A stretch of 57,149 bases of DNA from Ruminococcaceae bacterium UBA1404 (GTDB lineage: Bacteria; Bacillota; Clostridia; Oscillospirales; Ruminococcaceae), in contig DBQC01000024.1 in NCBI GenBank assembly GCA_002305075.1, positions 415 to 57,563 of the forward strand. Direction: 5' to 3'. Of the stretch, positions 42,419-50,268 are shown piece after piece; position 1 is the first letter of the stretch; every line of letters starts with the position of its first letter. The translations under genes and the position numbers were made by a program. Under the pieces are notes generated by a model. The model searched no databases. It was given only the letters and a program-made list of their open reading frames with translations, and was not told where the DNA came from.

Positions 42419-43774
42419 TTACAGCAGCCTAAACAGGCCAAAATCTACAATTTCAAAAAACTCTATGTCGCTGCCCTCGGGAATCAGGGCGTAGTAACGA
42501 AACAGTCCCCGCATACCGGGCAGCAGCTCGTATCCCTGCTCCACAAGGTCGCCGGGGTCGTCCCGCTCGGCAACCACAAGAATGCGCAGCAAGGGCATCC
42601 CGCTAAAGCTGAGCTCTCGGCTTCCCTGAAACACATAAAAAGACCACTCGTCCCATGTGCCGCTGTTGTGTACGGTGACCTTAGGTTCGGACACCGGCCC
42701 GGGCGATGCGTATTTCCAGTGCTCGGGCAGTACAAACATATAGCCCGACTTTTGGTTGATAACGGCGCTGAGCACCCGCCCAAAGCCCCCGCCGGCCTGA
42801 AAGCCGATATAGTCGGTCAGCATGATGCTGCCCGTGGGCTCCCGACCGGTGTAGCCGGGCATGGGCGTGACCACCGGAATATCGATGGTGCCATTGTGGT
42901 CGATATCCTCGCAGACGGCCGCATCCTCGGGCCGGGTAAAGGGCACATCGATGCCCCATTCGGCGGGTATCAGCTCGCTTAAAGGGTTGCCGTCCGGCCG
43001 GTCGAGGTCCACGGTGACAATAGCCGTGTCCAGACGGCGGCTTTCGCCTGCGCCAGTGTAGTAGTCGATGAACAGCGCCCCCAGCCCCTCGGTGAGCATG
43101 CCGTAGCACACCTGCCGATAGCCGTCGATGGGGCTTAGAATTTCCTCGGCGGCCACCTCGATGGCGTTGTCCGTAAGCCGAGCCATGCGCACCTGAGCCC
43201 CGGCCGTGAGCATATAGAGCTCGTACAGGCCGTCGCCATTGGCATCCACGGTGACGCACTCGCTGTATTCCTGATCAAACAGCAGCACCATGCTGCTTCC
43301 CTGAAGCTGGTAGACCGCCAACCGCCGCCGGTCGCCCCGGGGAGTGGCCCAGCCCACCACAAGGTTGTTGTATTCGGGGCTGACCATGGGCACAAAGGCG
43401 ATAAAATCCACGCTGCTCATGCCCTCGGGAGCCGCCTTGTGTCCCAAGGCTCGCCAGTCGCTGTCCGCATCCCGGCTGAGCACCGACAGCATGAGCCCCT
43501 CGCTCTCGCTTGGTCCAACGGTGTAAAAGGCGGCCACCCGGCTGCCATCGGTGCCGTCGATCCGCTGGTTAAAGGGGATATAGGCCGAAAGATGTTCGCC
43601 CCGCATGGGGTACTTGAGCTGAATGTCCTCGGCCCCCACGGCACTTTTGAGGGCGCTGTCCAGCTCCCGCTGGTCCTCGGTCATCTGGGGGGGACGCATA
43701 AGACTGTCGGTGGAGCCCATAAGATTGCAGCCCGAAAGCATAAGCATCAGCGCGAGCATAAGGGCGATGATCAC
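42419..43774 (-). CDS. Lipoprotein with VCBS/EF-hand-like repeats, first gene of a two-component operon
   Basis: The start chosen is GTG 43774 (VIIALMLAL), just after GGGGAGG, giving 451 aa with a short signal peptide and lipobox MLSGC. The frame is open further upstream but without a signal. The mature part repeats patterns such as VTVDANGDGLYELYMLT and DIDHNGTIDIPVV, which look like calcium-binding loops of VCBS/FG-GAP beta-propeller blades. Its genes order with a response regulator and kinase suggests an extracellular accessory or sensor role; this is inference. No closer family was recognised. Confidence 0.75.
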   Translation of the reverse strand: MIIALMLALMLMLSGCNLMGSTDSLMRPPQMTEDQRELDSALKSAVGAEDIQLKYPMRGEHLSAYIPFNQRIDGTDGSRVAAFYTVGPSESEGLMLSVLSRDADSDWRALGHKAAPEGMSSVDFIAFVPMVSPEYNNLVVGWATPRGDRRRLAVYQLQGSSMVLLFDQEYSECVTVDANGDGLYELYMLTAGAQVRMARLTDNAIEVAAEEILSPIDGYRQVCYGMLTEGLGALFIDYYTGAGESRRLDTAIVTVDLDRPDGNPLSELIPAEWGIDVPFTRPEDAAVCEDIDHNGTIDIPVVTPMPGYTGREPTGSIMLTDYIGFQAGGGFGRVLSAVINQKSGYMFVLPEHWKYASPGPVSEPKVTVHNSGTWDEWSFYVFQGSRELSFSGMPLLRILVVAERDDPGDLVEQGYELLPGMRGLFRYYALIPEGSDIEFFEIVDFGLFRLL

Positions 43775-43806
43775 GAGCTCTACCTCCCCAATAAAGTGTA
43801 TCCTAT

Positions 43807-43835
43807 AGTATACCATTTCGGCCATTTGAGCGCAA
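43807..43835 (-). promoter_or_regulatory. Promoter of the lipoprotein-response regulator-kinase operon
   Basis: On minus, TTGCGC (43835-43830), 17 bp, TATACT (43812-43807), 33 bp before the GTG start. Confidence 0.68.
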
Positions 43836-43929
43836 GGCGGGGAATGGGTCCGGGGCGGCCACATTTTGCGCGGCAACCCCGCCATACCCTATGAGGGCGC
43901 CGACCGGTGCCTTATGCCCTTATAAAAAT

Positions 43930-43968
43930 GCGCATTTTAGCCTGGCGGACTAAAATGCGCTTTATTTT
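43930..43968 (-). terminator. Terminator of the XRE regulator gene
   Basis: A perfect 11-bp stem, GCGCATTTTAG with CTAAAATGCGC (43930-43960), is followed on minus by ATTTTTATA. On plus TTTATTTTG follows, so it may work both ways. Confidence 0.85.
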
Positions 43969-43999
43969 GTAGAGCTGTCATGTTAAACTGTGGTAACAG

Positions 44000-44713
44000 C
44001 TAGTGGCGCTTTTGGGACACAAGCACCCGGTTTTCGGCATTGCGGATGAGGTTGAGCAGTGAGGAGGCATACATGGGGTAGTGGTCCGAGAGCGTCTGGG
44101 TGTCCAGCGGAAGGCGCACAGCCTCGCCGGGGCTTTCAAGGCTGGGAACAAGCCCGCCCTTGCCCTGAACAATGGCCTCGGCATTGGCCTCGCACAACTG
44201 CATCTCGGCGTCGACATAGCCCCGGCTAAGAGCCGGCGGCAGCGCAAACAGACCCTGCTGATTTTTGGGGTCGCTCTCGTAGATGAGCCGGAACATCCGG
44301 TAAACCGCCAGCATAAGAAAGCTCGAAACCTCGGTGATCAGCGCCTTGTTGCGCCCCTTGGCCAAAAGGTCGAACAGAATGTTGAGGGAATTAAAAATAA
44401 GCTTTTTATTGAGCACCGGCAAAATGCCGCCATTCCACACGTTCTCTTTGCCGGCGGCCAGCTCGGGGTCGGGGATGTCCTCCACCGTTAGGGTAGCGCC
44501 GCTGCGGTCGGCACTGCGGCCTAAAAGATAGTCGCAGGGAACATCGTAATAATCGGCACAGCGCACAAGAAAGGCCAGTCCGCACTCGCGGATGCCCTTT
44601 TCGTAGTGGGAGAGCAGCGCTTGGGATATGCCTAAATCCTTGGAGGCTTGCTTTTGGCTGATGCCCTTCTCCTTGCGCAGCAGCGCCAATATTCTCGGAA
44701 AATCCCCATTCAT
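44000..44713 (-). CDS. XRE-family transcriptional regulator with C-terminal helical domain
   Basis: The start is ATG 44713 (MNGDFPRILALLRKEK), behind GGAGG, giving 237 aa; the frame runs far upstream without a start signal. The N-terminal helix-turn-helix is ISQKQASKDLGISQALLSHY, followed by EKGIRECGLAFLVRCADYYD. The C-terminal 160 residues are a non-conserved-looking helical domain, possibly for ligand or dimer contacts. It has its own promoter and terminator. Targets are unknown; the divergent histidine phosphatase gene is one candidate. Confidence 0.85.
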   Translation of the reverse strand: MNGDFPRILALLRKEKGISQKQASKDLGISQALLSHYEKGIRECGLAFLVRCADYYDVPCDYLLGRSADRSGATLTVEDIPDPELAAGKENVWNGGILPVLNKKLIFNSLNILFDLLAKGRNKALITEVSSFLMLAVYRMFRLIYESDPKNQQGLFALPPALSRGYVDAEMQLCEANAEAIVQGKGGLVPSLESPGEAVRLPLDTQTLSDHYPMYASSLLNLIRNAENRVLVSQKRH

Positions 44714-44752
44714 ATTGTATAACCTCCAGCATTTATCACACGCAGTATATCG

Positions 44753-44781
44753 ATTATAGACCGATGGTATCCTTTTGTAAA
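44753..44781 (-). promoter_or_regulatory. Promoter of the XRE regulator gene
   Basis: On minus, TTTACA (44781-44776), 17 bp, TATAAT (44758-44753). Confidence 0.68.
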
Positions 44782-44875
44782 GCAAGCCGGGGAAATCCGT
44801 CGTTTTTTGGCTATATGGCCCAAGTTGTGCCCCTTTGTTTTTCGCAACCCGCCCATGATTTTGTGAGGTGAACCC

Positions 44876-45496
44876 ATGACAACCTATAAACTTCATCTGA
44901 TACGCCATGGCCTGACCGAGCTCCAAACCGAGGGGCGGTATGTGGGCCGATTGGATGTGCCGCTGTCTGACACCGGCCGGGCCGAGCTTTTCCGCCTGAG
45001 CGAGCAGGGTGGCTACCCCCAGGTCGAGGCCGTTTACTGCTGCCCGCTTCTGCGCAGCCGCCAAACCGCCGAGCTGCTCTACCCCCACCTGCCCATAACC
45101 GTGGTGGAGGATCTGGTGGAGATGGCCTTGGGCGACTTTGAGGGTATGCGCTTTGATGAGCTGGCCGCCGACCCCGCCTATGAGTCGTGGATGGCCGACT
45201 CCCACCGCCATGCGCCCCCGGGTGGCGAAAGCGGCGCCACCTTTGCCGCCCGCATTGCGGACGGGCTTGGGGCTGTGTTTATGGATATGCAGCGAGAGCG
45301 CTGTTTTTCGGCGGCCTGCGTGGTGTCGGGCGGGGTGCTGATGGCCCTGCTCAGGCAGCATACTTTGCCCGAGCAGCCCCTGTCGGCCTTTGCCGTAAAC
45401 CCCGGGGAAGGCTATACCCTGAGCCTGAGCACCTATCTCTGGGGCGGACACCGCCTGGTAGAGATAGAGGCACGGCTGCCCGCAGCGGCCGTCTAA
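44876..45496 (+). CDS. Histidine phosphatase family protein
   Basis: The product is 206 aa. The phosphoglycerate-mutase-like active site is LIRHGLTELQTEGRYVGRLD near the N-terminus. CPLLRSRQTAELLYP, LVEMALGDFEGM and a C-terminal VVSGGVLMALL take the usual places. The usual second His (SHG/GHG) appears as VVSGG, so the catalytic His near the C-terminus is replaced by or shifted to another residue. It may act on sugar or nucleotide phosphates. Followed 50 bp later by the DUF975-like gene. Confidence 0.82.
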   Translation: MTTYKLHLIRHGLTELQTEGRYVGRLDVPLSDTGRAELFRLSEQGGYPQVEAVYCCPLLRSRQTAELLYPHLPITVVEDLVEMALGDFEGMRFDELAADPAYESWMADSHRHAPPGGESGATFAARIADGLGAVFMDMQRERCFSAACVVSGGVLMALLRQHTLPEQPLSAFAVNPGEGYTLSLSTYLWGGHRLVEIEARLPAAAV

Positions 45497-45546
45497 ACCG
45501 CTGTCCCTCGCCCATACTAAGCTATGCGCACAGGAGGTGAAGCGCC

Positions 45547-46389
45547 ATGGAGCTTCGCGTTGCCATCAAGCAGGGGGCCCGTCGGGCCCTGGCCCGGTTT
45601 TGGGGTCAGGCCGTGGCCATTACGCTGCTCAGCATTGGCTATCAGCTGCTGCTGGCCATTTTGGAGGCCCTGCTCCAAAACCTGACCGGCAACCCGCCCT
45701 ATCTGGATATTTTAGGCACACCCCTCAACCCCTTCGACGACCTGCCTAACTTAAGTCCGCTGGCCTTTGGGTTGCTGGGGGGCGGTTTTGTGTTGTCTTT
45801 TCTCATTGGCACCCCCCTTGACTACGGCGCTCGGCGCTGGTTTTATCTGCGGGGGGGCGGCTATCAGCCCGACTTTGGCGATGTGTTTTACTACTTTGGG
45901 TCGGTATCGGCCTTTATAAGCAGCCTGTGGCTGGCCTTTCTTTTGGGGCTGCGCCGGATGCTCTGGTCTGTGCTGCTGCTCAGCCCCGGCCCGATCTGTA
46001 TCCGGCTGGGCCGCTGGATGGCGCTGCGCGCTGCCCCGGGCAGCGAGATGCAGCTGGCCACCGGCCTTAGGTTGGCGGGCTACGGGCTGACCCTCTGCGG
46101 CGGGCTGCTGCTGTTTGTCTGCCTTCAGCGCTACACGCTGGCCCGCTACGCCCGCTTTGCCGACCAAAATCTGCCCGCCCGAGAGGCTATTCGCCGCTCG
46201 GTGTTGGCCTCTCGGGGCCGCCGGGTGCAGATGGCCCTGTTTCATCTGAGCTTTGCGGGCTGGCTGCTGCTTGCCCCCCTTGGGGTGCCCCTGCTGTTTG
46301 TGCAGCCCTATCGGTGGATGTCGCTGGCCATTTACGCCCGCCTGCTGCTCACCGAGGGTCCCAAGCGCAGTCAGGCTGCGGACGCTTAG
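45547..46389 (+). CDS. DUF975-like multi-pass membrane protein
   Basis: The product is 280 aa, RBS AGGAGGTGA. About six hydrophobic segments are present. The stretch YARFADQNLPAREAIRRSVL, then HLSFAGWLLLAPLGVPLLFV near the C-terminus matches the pattern of DUF975 membrane proteins of Bacillota. Function unknown. Probably in one unit with the histidine phosphatase; a strong terminator follows. Confidence 0.72.
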   Translation: MELRVAIKQGARRALARFWGQAVAITLLSIGYQLLLAILEALLQNLTGNPPYLDILGTPLNPFDDLPNLSPLAFGLLGGGFVLSFLIGTPLDYGARRWFYLRGGGYQPDFGDVFYYFGSVSAFISSLWLAFLLGLRRMLWSVLLLSPGPICIRLGRWMALRAAPGSEMQLATGLRLAGYGLTLCGGLLLFVCLQRYTLARYARFADQNLPAREAIRRSVLASRGRRVQMALFHLSFAGWLLLAPLGVPLLFVQPYRWMSLAIYARLLLTEGPKRSQAADA

Positions 46390-46411
46390 CAAAGCATGGT
46401 CTCCATAATAA

Positions 46412-46440
46412 AAAATCTCCCGCCGGTGGCGGGAGATTTT
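46412..46440. terminator. Bidirectional terminator before proS
   Basis: AAAATCTCCCGCC pairs with GGCGGGAGATTTT around GGT, with T-runs on both strands. Confidence 0.92.
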
Positions 46441-46453
46441 TGTTTTGCTTTGT

Positions 46454-47890
46454 TTAATAGGATTTGCCCCAGATAATCGAGCATTTGGCGGGGCCGCCAC
46501 AGATGGCACAGTGCTCGCCAAGCTGCTCCTGCTCGAAGGGGATGCAGCGGGAGGTCAGCCCGGCCTCCTCCTTGACCTTCAGCTCACAGGCCTCATCGCC
46601 GCACCACATGCTCTTGATAAAGCCGGGCTTGGTGTCGGCCAGCTCTAATAGCGCATCGTAGTCGGCCGCCACATAGGTCATGCTCTCCCGGCGCGCTAAC
46701 GCCTTGTTGTAGAGCTCCTTGTGGAAGTCATCCAGCAGCTCGGGAATGCGCCTGGCCAGCTCATCTAGGGGGACAATGTGCTTCTCGCGACCCAGCCGGG
46801 AAACCACAATGCACTGGTTTTTCTCGATGTCCCGGGGACCCAGTTCGATGCGCAGCGGCACGCCCCGCATCTCGTGCTGGCTGTATTTCCAGCCGGGCTG
46901 GTGGTCGCTGTCGTCCACCTTGACCCGGCAGACACTGCGGAGCTCCTCGGCCAGCCCAAAGGCCCGCTCCAGCACGCCCTCCTTGTGCTGAGCCACGGGA
47001 ATGATCACCGCCTGCACCGGCGCAATAGCCGGGGGCAGCACCAGCCCGTCGTCGTCGCCATGGGTCATGATGATGGCCCCAATGATGCGGGTGGACATAC
47101 CCCAAGAGGTTTGATGGGGATACTCAAGGGTGTTGTTTCGGCTGGTAAACTGCACATTAAAGGCCCGGGAGAAACCGTCGCCAAAATAGTGGCTGGTGCC
47201 GCTTTGCAGCGCCTTGCCATCGTGCATCATGGCCTCGATGGACTGGGTGAACTCGGCGCCGGCAAACTTTTCTCGCTCGGTTTTATAGCCCCGTATCACC
47301 GGAATGGCCAGATAATCCTCACAGAAGGTGGTATAAACCTCCAGCATGCGCCGGGTTTCCTCCTTGGCTTCCTCGGCGGTCTCGTGGATGGTGTGGCCCT
47401 CCTGCCAAAAGAACTCGGCGGTGCGCAAAAAGGGGCGGGTGGTCTTTTCCCACCGCACCACCGAGCACCACTGGTTATAGAGCATGGGCAGCTCTCGATA
47501 GGAGGTTAGCACCTTGGAAAAGTGGTCGCAAAACAAAGTCTCGCTGGTGGGGCGCACACAGAGCCGCTCGGTCAGGGTCTCGCTACCGCCCTGGGTGACC
47601 CAAGCCACCTCGGGGGCAAAGCCTTCCACATGGTCCTTCTCCTTTTGCAGCAGGCTCTCGGGAATAAACAGGGGCATCATGACATTCTCGTGGCCGGTGG
47701 CCTTGAACATGCCGTCCAGAATGCTATGGATGTTCTCCCAAATGGCCGTCCCATACGGGCGCACAATCATGCAGCCCCGAACCGGGGCGTAGGCGGCAAG
47801 GTCGGCCTTTCGCACAATATCGGTGTACCATTGGGCAAAGTCCTCATCCATGGGGGTGATGGCCTCCACCATCTTCTTGTTCTTGTCCAC
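46454..47890 (-). CDS. proS: Prolyl-tRNA synthetase (short, archaeal/eukaryote-like type)
   Basis: The start chosen is GTG 47890 (VDKNKKMVEAI), behind AAAGGAG, giving 478 aa. Class II motifs include GCMIVRPYGTAIWENI, the TSETLFCDHFSKVL and RWEKTTRPFLRTAEFFWQEG regions, and TSWGMSTRIIGAIIMTHGDD. The absence of the large editing insert and the C-terminal zinc-like CGDEAC..CAICGG segment fit the ProS type 3 form. It charges tRNA with proline. Promoter: TTGCAA, 17 bp, TATAAT. No T-box leader was seen. Confidence 0.95.
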   Translation of the reverse strand: MDKNKKMVEAITPMDEDFAQWYTDIVRKADLAAYAPVRGCMIVRPYGTAIWENIHSILDGMFKATGHENVMMPLFIPESLLQKEKDHVEGFAPEVAWVTQGGSETLTERLCVRPTSETLFCDHFSKVLTSYRELPMLYNQWCSVVRWEKTTRPFLRTAEFFWQEGHTIHETAEEAKEETRRMLEVYTTFCEDYLAIPVIRGYKTEREKFAGAEFTQSIEAMMHDGKALQSGTSHYFGDGFSRAFNVQFTSRNNTLEYPHQTSWGMSTRIIGAIIMTHGDDDGLVLPPAIAPVQAVIIPVAQHKEGVLERAFGLAEELRSVCRVKVDDSDHQPGWKYSQHEMRGVPLRIELGPRDIEKNQCIVVSRLGREKHIVPLDELARRIPELLDDFHKELYNKALARRESMTYVAADYDALLELADTKPGFIKSMWCGDEACELKVKEEAGLTSRCIPFEQEQLGEHCAICGGPAKCSIIWGKSY

Positions 47891-47927
47891 AGCGCATTCT
47901 CCTTTAGGCTGGCAATTAATATCCTTT

Positions 47928-47956
47928 ATTATAGTCTCCCGCCCTGACAATTGCAA
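47928..47956 (-). promoter_or_regulatory. proS promoter
   Basis: On minus, TTGCAA (47956-47951), 17 bp, TATAAT (47933-47928). A CTGACAAT element at 47944-47951 resembles repeats at the divergent promoter. Confidence 0.7.
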
Positions 47957-48026
47957 GTCAAAGTCGGGAGTGCGGCGCCCACACAAGGGAAAGCGGGCGC
48001 TGGGTTGTTCACATATCTCACACCAA

Positions 48027-48101
48027 ATTGTCAAAACAATGGTTACATTTTCACAAAATCCTCAAAAACAGATTGACAATCGTTTGACAATACTTTATAC
48101 T
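48027..48101 (+). promoter_or_regulatory. Promoter of the flavin reductase gene with repeated TTGACAAT elements
   Basis: TTGACA (48073-48078), 17 bp, TATACT (48096-48101). TTGACAAT occurs at 48073-48080 and 48084-48091, 11 bp apart (one helical turn). Its reverse complement ATTGTCAA lies at 48027-48034. The spacing suggests a regulator binding side by side at the -35 region. Confidence 0.55.
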
Positions 48102-48152
48102 GACTATAACTGGCTGGCTTTGGCCGCCATACATAAAAGGAGGACCATTCTA

Positions 48153-50090
48153 ATGAAGAGACTCATCAGCTTAGCGCTCTGTTTGCTACTGGCGCTTGGC
48201 GCACTTTCGGGCTGCACCAGCAGCACACCCTCTACCCCGGCTGCACCCGAAGCCGGCGGCATGACCGCAGGTACCTACACCGCCACCGTGCCCGGTATGC
48301 ACGGCCCCCTGTCGGTTGAGGTCACGGTGACCGCCGACGCCATCGAGGATGTTCAGGTTACCTCTCATGTCGAAACCCCCGCTGTGGGCGATTGGGCCGT
48401 CGAGCTCATGCCCGCCGCCATCGTTGAGCATCAGTCCACCGGCGTAGACGCCGTGAGCGGCGTGACCATCACCAGCGGCGCCATCCTGCGCGCGGTGGAG
48501 GACTGCCTGACCCAGGCCGGTGCCGATTTGGAGGCCTTTAGGGCTTACACCGCTCCCGTGCTTGAGGACGCCGAGTACACCGCCGATGTCATCATCGTAG
48601 GTGGCGGCGGCGCCGGTATGTCGGCGGCTATTACAGCCATCGAGAACGGCGCCAGCGTTATCCTTGTGGAGAAGATGGGCTTTGTGGGCGGCAACTCGGT
48701 AGTGTCCGGCGGCATCTACAACGCCCCCGACCCCTCTAAGCAGGACAACCCTGAAAACAGCTTTGGCGACACCGACGCCATTGTGGAAGAGCTTCTTGCT
48801 CAGGAGCCCGTTTCGGATCTCCACGCCGAGATGCTCGAGACCGTCAGGGCCGAGTACGAGGCCTACAAGAAGACCGACAAGGTCCTGTTCGACAGCCCCA
48901 CCTTCTTTGCGCTGCAGTCCTGGAACGGCGGTGACAAAGTGGGCGACCTGGCCATGATGAAGATTATGTGCGACAACTCCCTTGAGGGCCTTAAATGGTA
49001 CGAGAGCATGGGCATGGAGTTCCATCCCCAGATCACGCTGGCCAGCGGCTCGCTCTATCCCCGCACCCACCGTGCGGTTATGCCCAACGGTTCGGGCTAC
49101 TTTAAGGCTTTCCAAGACCGTTTGGCCCAAGAGCCGGCCGAGAGCTACACCGAGCTGCTTGACACCAAGGCCGTCGGCCTGATTATGGACGGCGACAAGG
49201 TTGTGGGCGTCAACGCCGAGGGCAAGGGCGGCCAGAAGGTTACCCTTAAGGCCAACAACGGCGTCATTCTGGCCACCGGCGGCTTTGCCGGCAATGTGGA
49301 GCTCCGTCAGGAGTACTGCGAAGGCGAGAAGTGGCCCGACCTCGGCCCCAATGTGGTTACCTCCAATATGGCGGGTGTCACCGGCGACGGCATCTTCTTT
49401 GCCCGCGACGCTGGTGCCAAGCTGGTGAACATGGATCAGATTCAGCTGCTGCACATCTGTAACCCCAACACCGGCGCCACCTACGACATTGTCAGTGTCG
49501 AGCTGTTCGTCAACCAGGAAGGCAAGCGCTTTGTCCGTGAGGACGGCCGTCGCGACGAGATGTCCAAAGCCATCATCGCCCAGACCGGCAGCATCATGTA
49601 CAGCATCTTCAGCGCCGACTTCACCCCCGACCCCAACACTGCCAAGTCTCTGGGCGGCATCACCCTGCAGACCCTGCTGGATACCCCCGGATCGGGCTAC
49701 TTTGTGGCCGACACCCTTGAGGAGCTGGCCGAGAAACTCGATATGCCCGCCGACGAGCTGATTGCCACCGTGGAGCACTTTAACGCCTGCGTGGAAGGCA
49801 CCGCCGAGGACACCGAGTTCGGTCGCAGAGCCTATCAGGGCAAGAAGATTATAACCGCTCCCTTCTATGCCTGCACCCGTGCGCCTGCTGTGCACCACAC
49901 CATGGGCGGCGTGCTCATCGACGCCGACTGCCGCGCCATCAAAGAGGACGGCACCCCGGTTCCCGGCCTCTACTGCGCGGGTGAGATCACCGGCGTGCTT
50001 CACGGCGCCAACCGCATCGGCGGCAACGCCATTGTGGACTTCACCGTGTTCGGCCGCATCGCCGGCGAGAGCGCTGCTAAGGCGAAATAA
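48153..50090 (+). CDS. FMN-binding, FAD-dependent fumarate reductase-like lipoprotein
   Basis: The start is ATG 48153, behind AAGGAGG, giving 645 aa. Lipoprotein signal with LSGC (Cys21). FMN-binding domain with the flavinylation-like motif DAVSGVTITS, acceptor Thr105. FAD-binding fold from DVIIVGGGGAGMSAA (Asp145). Active-site residues of soluble flavocytochrome fumarate reductases have counterparts: His306 in PRTHRAV, Arg467 in DGRRD, the His pair 581-582 in VHHTMGGV and Arg621 in GANRIGGNAI. It should reduce a double-bonded acid such as fumarate, urocanate or a cinnamate on the outer face of the membrane. No ApbE flavin transferase gene is in the window. Confidence 0.88.
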   Translation: MKRLISLALCLLLALGALSGCTSSTPSTPAAPEAGGMTAGTYTATVPGMHGPLSVEVTVTADAIEDVQVTSHVETPAVGDWAVELMPAAIVEHQSTGVDAVSGVTITSGAILRAVEDCLTQAGADLEAFRAYTAPVLEDAEYTADVIIVGGGGAGMSAAITAIENGASVILVEKMGFVGGNSVVSGGIYNAPDPSKQDNPENSFGDTDAIVEELLAQEPVSDLHAEMLETVRAEYEAYKKTDKVLFDSPTFFALQSWNGGDKVGDLAMMKIMCDNSLEGLKWYESMGMEFHPQITLASGSLYPRTHRAVMPNGSGYFKAFQDRLAQEPAESYTELLDTKAVGLIMDGDKVVGVNAEGKGGQKVTLKANNGVILATGGFAGNVELRQEYCEGEKWPDLGPNVVTSNMAGVTGDGIFFARDAGAKLVNMDQIQLLHICNPNTGATYDIVSVELFVNQEGKRFVREDGRRDEMSKAIIAQTGSIMYSIFSADFTPDPNTAKSLGGITLQTLLDTPGSGYFVADTLEELAEKLDMPADELIATVEHFNACVEGTAEDTEFGRRAYQGKKIITAPFYACTRAPAVHHTMGGVLIDADCRAIKEDGTPVPGLYCAGEITGVLHGANRIGGNAIVDFTVFGRIAGESAAKAK

Positions 50091-50111
50091 CTAAGCTTAA
50101 CGCTTAATCTA

Positions 50112-50144
50112 AAATCCCCCCGCCCAAGGCGGGGGGATTTGTTT
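50112..50144 (+). terminator. Terminator of the flavin reductase gene
   Basis: AAATCCCCCCGCC pairs with GGCGGGGGGATTT around CAA, followed by GTTTTG. It lies between converging genes. Confidence 0.88.
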
Positions 50145-50268
50145 TGGGTGTATCTTAGGCAGCGGGGGCAGCGGGCCGATAAAGCGGCTTGGGCTGCGTA
50201 TGCCCGGAGCTTTTGCCCTGCATATTTGCGCATTGCGGCCATTATAGAGGGGGTTGTCGGTGGCCGGC

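Noticed and set aside
47891..48000. T-box leader upstream of proS
   Set aside because: The leader is short and lacks the conserved T-box and specifier features; only a plain promoter is seen. The same holds for gltX and proB.
48186..50003. Long open frame on the minus strand opposite the flavin reductase gene
   Set aside because: Composition is that of an antisense shadow (Gly/His/Val-rich), with no RBS and no domain; the plus-strand protein is complete.
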